Positions 22,464-26,446 of a DNA stretch of 26,446 nt are shown here, in pieces. The notes beneath the pieces were generated by a model. It ran no database searches and was not told the DNA's origin. It saw only the letters and a program-made list of their open reading frames with translations. The DNA comes from Pelargonium nanum (Eukaryota > Streptophyta > Magnoliopsida > Geraniales > Geraniaceae), in NCBI GenBank assembly GCA_036897485.1, contig JAYMTF010001090.1, forward strand, positions 1 through 26,446. The letters run 5' to 3'. Position 1 is the first letter of the stretch, and every line of letters starts with the position of its first letter. The position numbers were made by a program, and so were the translations under genes.

Positions 22464-22500
22464 CTCTCTCTCTCTCTCTCTCTTCTTCTTCTTCTTCTTC
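22464..22500 (+). repeat. CT / TTC microsatellite in the U11/U12-25K leader
   Basis: About nine CT units are followed by about six TTC units directly upstream of the chosen start codon. Pyrimidine-rich leaders like this are common in plant genes. The tract is open in the coding frame from an upstream ATG at 22439, where it would encode a Leu-Ser and poly-Ser run. Confidence 0.85.
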
Positions 22501-22504
22501 AGTA

Positions 22505-25500
22505 ATGCAAAGCGTTAATGGCACTGAGGAGGAGACCAACCGCGGTCTCACCACTCTCAATTTGATTCACAGACGATGCTCCGCTCCACTCTCGCTCTCA
22601 CTCACCAATCATCGTGACGCCGCCGCCGATAATGCTACTAATAAGCCCTTTAGCTACCACAAGCTTCCCAAGAACAACCTCCTCAATCTCTCCGTTCTCA
22701 AGCTAGATGGCTCTCTCTTTGGTATTTTTATAACTTCTCTTCAATTCTTCAAACGTTTTTCACATTTTATTTTATTCTTAATCATTAGAGTTTGTTGGAA
22801 ATGTCTCTTGATTTGAACCAAACAGTCCATTGTTGGAGATAAATTAAGCATTATTTTCACATAATATCACTTAATTTGAACCAAAGCTCTAAAGTTATGA
22901 GCTGAAAGTAAAGTCTAAACAGTATATTTTGACATTACCCTTTTTATGATGTGGTAAGAACTAAGAAATGATTTTATAGGAAGTTCAACAACAAGCATGG
23001 TTACTGAGAACAAATAGTCTTGCTGATTTAATTGTTGTTTCCACCTTTTATTCGTGTTTTAGTTGCTGGTTTTTTGTTTAGTTTTTTCAAAATTTTATTG
23101 TTAAGCAAGAAAGAAAAAGAAGAAAATGTGCTGTATAACTGAATCCCCAATCTCATGGCTACTTAGTTATGTTTGACATCTAACATTTGCTTTTGATGCT
23201 TCAGAAGTTCATGTTGCAAACAAAGCAACTGTGGGAGATCTCAAACAAGCAATAGAGGAAATATTTGGCTCATCACTTAAGGATGGTCCAGACAAGATTT
23301 CATGGTATTACTCTCTATGGCTAAGTGATTAGTTTTAAGGTCGCTCCAATGTACTTCTTTTGGTGGGTTGTCTGTTTGAGAAAATAGGGGCTTTTTTTCA
23401 CAGATAATACTATGTTCCCAGTAGTTTTGCAGTTCACCTGATTTGAAGTTTGATGCGCTCAGGTCGCACGTTTGGGGACACTTTTGCTTATGTTATGAAG
23501 ACCAGAAACTACTTAGTGACAAGGCGCACATCCAAAATTTTGGTATTAAGGATGGTGATCGGGTAAGTATTCTATACTATCCCTTGCTCTCTTTTGTGGA
23601 ATTCATGAAGAAATTAGCCTCCAGAATGGTATTTGGTTCGGATCATTTGCTAGTGGCATCTGATTGTTACCTAGTGTGACTGACCATATCGTGTTCATTC
23701 GATGACTAGGTTGCTAAGACCAAACCAAAGGTGCAAATTATAGAACAGAAATATATGCTATAGTAGGTGTCATCTTAACATATCCAACTCAATCATTTGA
23801 ACTATTACAACTGAATGGGATTGTTTAGTATTGAAAAGTTCATTTGGATTAGGATTTATCTTTAATGTGTTATTCACCCTGTTCAAATTTCTAAATTTTC
23901 CTTCCTTTATTTATCTGTTTATATTTAAAGCAAGAATCATAGTTGTTCACTAGGCATTAATTTGTTTTGGTTCATTTTCACTTGGGGGCGACTTTTCTTC
24001 TGTTAAGCATCAGCCCTTTGTATTTTCCCTCGCTACACCAACATCCTTGTCGGCCTTAATTCTTCCACATTGGTCCCTAATTTTGATGTTTTTTCATTAT
24101 TTTATATTGATAATCTAGTTTTTCACAATCATTTGCTGAATCCTGTACCAATAAAGGTCTGTTGTTCTGATCTTGTTTACCATTTAGATAAGAATTGCAC
24201 TAGGGAACTTTCATTAATTTCTTTATGACATACTGCTGTAGGTTTCTTTTCTTTCTTTCTTTGATGATATTAGAATAAGTTAAAATAATGGAAGCAATCA
24301 TTGGTACTCCTGAGGTGAATTCAAGGTTCCTGCTCTCTGCACTGATGTTTTGAGTTCTCTACTCTGGGGCTTATTGGATTGTTTCTTTCTTGTACACTCT
24401 TGGTCTCAAGCTGTTTTTGTTCTTTTCCGTGTCTTACTTTGGTATGTGCAGCTTCGATTTATCAGGCATATGTCCATCAATTTCTCACCTCTGGAGAAAT
24501 TGACTAAAAGCGAGGGTGTCACTAGCAAAAAGTCTTGGAGGTAAGAATCCTACGTTCTTGCTCATAGTGTTGACAGTCATGTCTTTCGACCTGATACTCA
24601 AGACATGCAGTTGTCGATCTGAAACATGCATGGCCACATCTCTAAAGTTCTATTTTACCCATTAATGTGGCACTGCACTAAATTTGTGCGACAGATTTTG
24701 AGTAGAGTAATTTATGCACTGCTAGACTGCGCCTGAACTGTTATTTATCGTAAACTGTAATCTGATTCAGGCTGACTTTATCTTTATGAACCAACATAGA
24801 CAACCATCTTAACTCCACCCGTAGACATTATGCATGCAATAACTGACATTATGTTTATGCAGAAATTCAAAATTCTTTCTCTTATACATTGCTTACACGC
24901 ATCTATTGGATTGTGCCCGCCCTTTTCAATTTTGGTTGCTTAGTCATGAATAATTGGCATGAAGTGCTTTTTAGTATAAGCAAATACCAATGAATATGAT
25001 TATTTCCCTAGAAAGAGAAAGCCAATCAAGTATGAGGTCTAAATGGACAAAACAAAATGAGCTAGCTACTTAGGGGATGATGTTGAGTGTGTGCTGAAAG
25101 TTTGGTATCTTATTGCATCATTGCAGCATCCTAGCTGCAAACCGACATTGATCTTCAGTGATTGTCGAAGCTTTGAAATAGCACAAGTATGCATAGGAAG
25201 TTAAAATTTTAATTACTGGAATGAATTGATGAAGGCTGCTACTATGGCAACAGCCCATTTTCTTTACTGAATGCAGTATAATGTATCATTTGTACTAATG
25301 TTTCTAAGGTGTCTTTGGTGAGAGAAGGTCAAAACCCGGATCAAATGGTGATGAAGAGAGAGAAGAGGGTGGAGCAACTGATTACGATTATGAAGACGAG
25401 GAAGCTCCGACGCCAGAGTTCAAGTTGGCTCACTTCCTGAAAGGTTGGTTCTCCTATTCGAGATTACGGGGCCTTACCCGAAAGGGATCAGAAGATTCGG

Positions 25501-25583
25501 AACAGAGCAGTCGTCGACCTTCGAGATGTTACCTGCAATGCTTAGGGGGTAGACCTAAGGTGTATAGCTGTAAGAGTAGTTAG
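22505..25583 (+). CDS. SNRNP25: U11/U12 small nuclear ribonucleoprotein 25 kDa protein
   Basis: Firm exons: 22505-22721, 23205-23304, 23463-23562 and 24452-24540, with GT-AG introns and codons completed at each junction. They encode a ubiquitin-like fold (about residues 59-145): LLNLSVLKLDGSLFEVHVAN, then ATVGDLKQAIEEIFGSS, ISWSHVWGHFCLCY and NFGIKDGDRLRFIRHMS. The ISWSxVW block and the GI(K/R)(D/N) turn match the human protein. This is a component of the U11/U12 di-snRNP, which recognises minor (U12-type) introns. A last exon ending at TAG 25581-25583 is likely; its frame encodes an acidic stretch, then FKLAHFLKGWFSYSR and a basic tail. Its acceptor is unsure: 25325 keeps the frame (254 residues), while the stronger-looking AG before 25309 gives a stop after four codons (172 residues). 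The start was chosen over an in-frame ATG at 22439 that would translate the CT repeat. Confidence 0.83.
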
Positions 25584-26398
25584 GCATAGCAATGAAAAGG
25601 AAGTAATTAGTTTCTACAAAATGTAAGTAACATAGCAAGTGAAATGAGGCAGGAAAGGGACTAGTTTCATGTAAATCCTTAACTACCCATTTGCCCATTT
25701 TTTCTTTAAACTGGAAATGAAATTGATGGCCATGATTTTGGAACCTCAAATTACCCGGGAAACTAGTTTAACTAACTTTCCTCACTCAAGTGACTTTATT
25801 TAGTAATTAAGTAGTTAGTTAGGAAGAGTCTTAGAAGAGACAATCTCATTTACTATCTTCTTACGTTCTATAACTTTCATATTTATCTAAATTAGAAATA
25901 TTGAGATATATAGGCATAAACTAATAATATGACACAAAATTAGATAAAACTTGCGAGAAAGATGAGCTGATACAACCGATGATAATGTGTCACTTCGCCA
26001 TAATGTAAATGTAGTAGGGTGTTCGGAACGTGTTGGGTCAATGACTTATTATACTTCGATCTATTATGGACATGTCATTCGTCTTTCAAGCGAATGTGTG
26101 AGCCTTTTCTTCCGACGTGAGCCTACTCATCCTTGCATCAAACGCTTCAGCCATCGTGACACCAAGTCGAATGTAAACCAACGAAACACTACTTTACAGT
26201 CTCTACATACCATCGAATAGAAAACCGCAATGAAGTCGAGAAGTGATTTTAATATTTGTCTCTCTGACGTATTCTTTGGTACAAAATATTCGAAATTTGA
26301 CAAAACTGACAAAACAACAAACAAAATATCAAATCTAGATAGAGTAAATTGAAAATAGTCTCACAGTTTTCAACCTTGTGAAATTCCTTTTTAGTTTT
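25584..26398. other. Intergenic, no gene recognised
   Basis: The first 200 bases are probably the 3' untranslated region of the U11/U12-25K gene. From about 25980 to 26230 base composition is less AT-rich and a 77-codon open frame exists, but it has no recognisable similarity and no clear gene signals. It may be a fragment of an unidentified transposon. Confidence 0.4.
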
Positions 26399-26446
26399 GG
26401 AAAAAAAAGTTCAAAATGGTCCCTGAACTATCCAGTTCGTGCCATT
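26399..26446 (+). repeat. Truncated copy of the foldback-element family
   Basis: The final bases include TGGTCCCTGAACTATCCAG and TTCGTGCCATT, closely matching phrases of the element at 21767-22262 (TTGAACTATCCAGTTTGTGC). The copy runs off the end of the window, so its size and inverted partner are unknown. Confidence 0.6.

Larger units (their letters stand above)
21093..22504. promoter_or_regulatory. Shared upstream region of PRP8 and U11/U12-25K
   Basis: About 1.4 kb between two divergent start codons with no supported gene. The PRP8 side (21093-21330) is its GC-rich then mixed leader. Next comes a small GC-rich block with ACGT motifs (21498-21553), then a foldback element (21767-22262). 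The U11/U12-25K leader follows, with a CT and then TTC repeat (22464-22500). No strong TATA box is evident near either start, as is common for housekeeping genes. Whether the region acts as one bidirectional promoter is inference. Confidence 0.5.

Noticed and set aside
25987..26220. 77-codon open frame near the right end
   Set aside because: No recognisable domain, no splice or promoter support; possibly part of a transposon, but it cannot be called a gene.

Overview
The window is nuclear DNA of a flowering plant, most likely a eudicot. The evidence is AT-rich intergenic DNA full of small transposon relics, GT-AG introns of about 80 to 1550 bases, and proteins that match plant families closely. 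I see no prokaryotic, organellar or viral gene organisation. Species cannot be fixed from the sequence alone.

Layout, left to right. (1) 15-240 is a foldback, MITE-like element and about 709-960 a tRNA-derived SINE. (2) 1348-3313 (minus) is a three-exon gene for a four-CBS-domain protein of the PV42/SnRK1-gamma-like family; its first intron carries a tandem repeat. (3) 3314-4390 is its upstream DNA plus AT-rich sequence with a candidate Helitron 3' end. (4) 4390-5700 is a decayed LINE (plus) that has lost the reverse transcriptase catalytic core. (5) 6102-7592 (plus) is an intronless, intact TOO MANY MOUTHS (TMM) gene, the stomatal-patterning LRR receptor-like protein. (6) 8600-21092 (minus) is a complete PRP8 gene, the central U5 snRNP protein. 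I resolve 26 coding exons that join in frame to 7047 nt, or 2348 residues. (7) 22505 to about 25583 (plus) is a gene for the U11/U12 snRNP 25 kDa protein of the minor spliceosome, with four firm exons and a less certain last exon. (8) The rest is intergenic, ending in a truncated repeat copy.

Two spliceosome genes, PRP8 (used in both spliceosomes) and U11/U12-25K (minor only), sit head to head. Their start codons are 1.4 kb apart. The shared upstream DNA holds a cluster of four ACGT-core motifs close to PRP8 and a roughly 0.5 kb foldback element.

I found no wholly new gene system. The most notable points concern PRP8's own splicing. The 3' splice site of intron 15 plus the first bases of exon 16 is present in three tandem copies, and the two upstream copies would lead to early stops. 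Exon 16 is an exact 36-codon cassette followed by a weak donor. Introns 7 (81 nt) and 24 (105 nt) are multiples of three without an in-frame stop, so retaining them would insert 27 and 35 residues. Intron 1 carries a hAT-like MITE with a perfect 8-bp target duplication. All splice assignments come from reading the sequence and from protein family similarity, not from transcripts.
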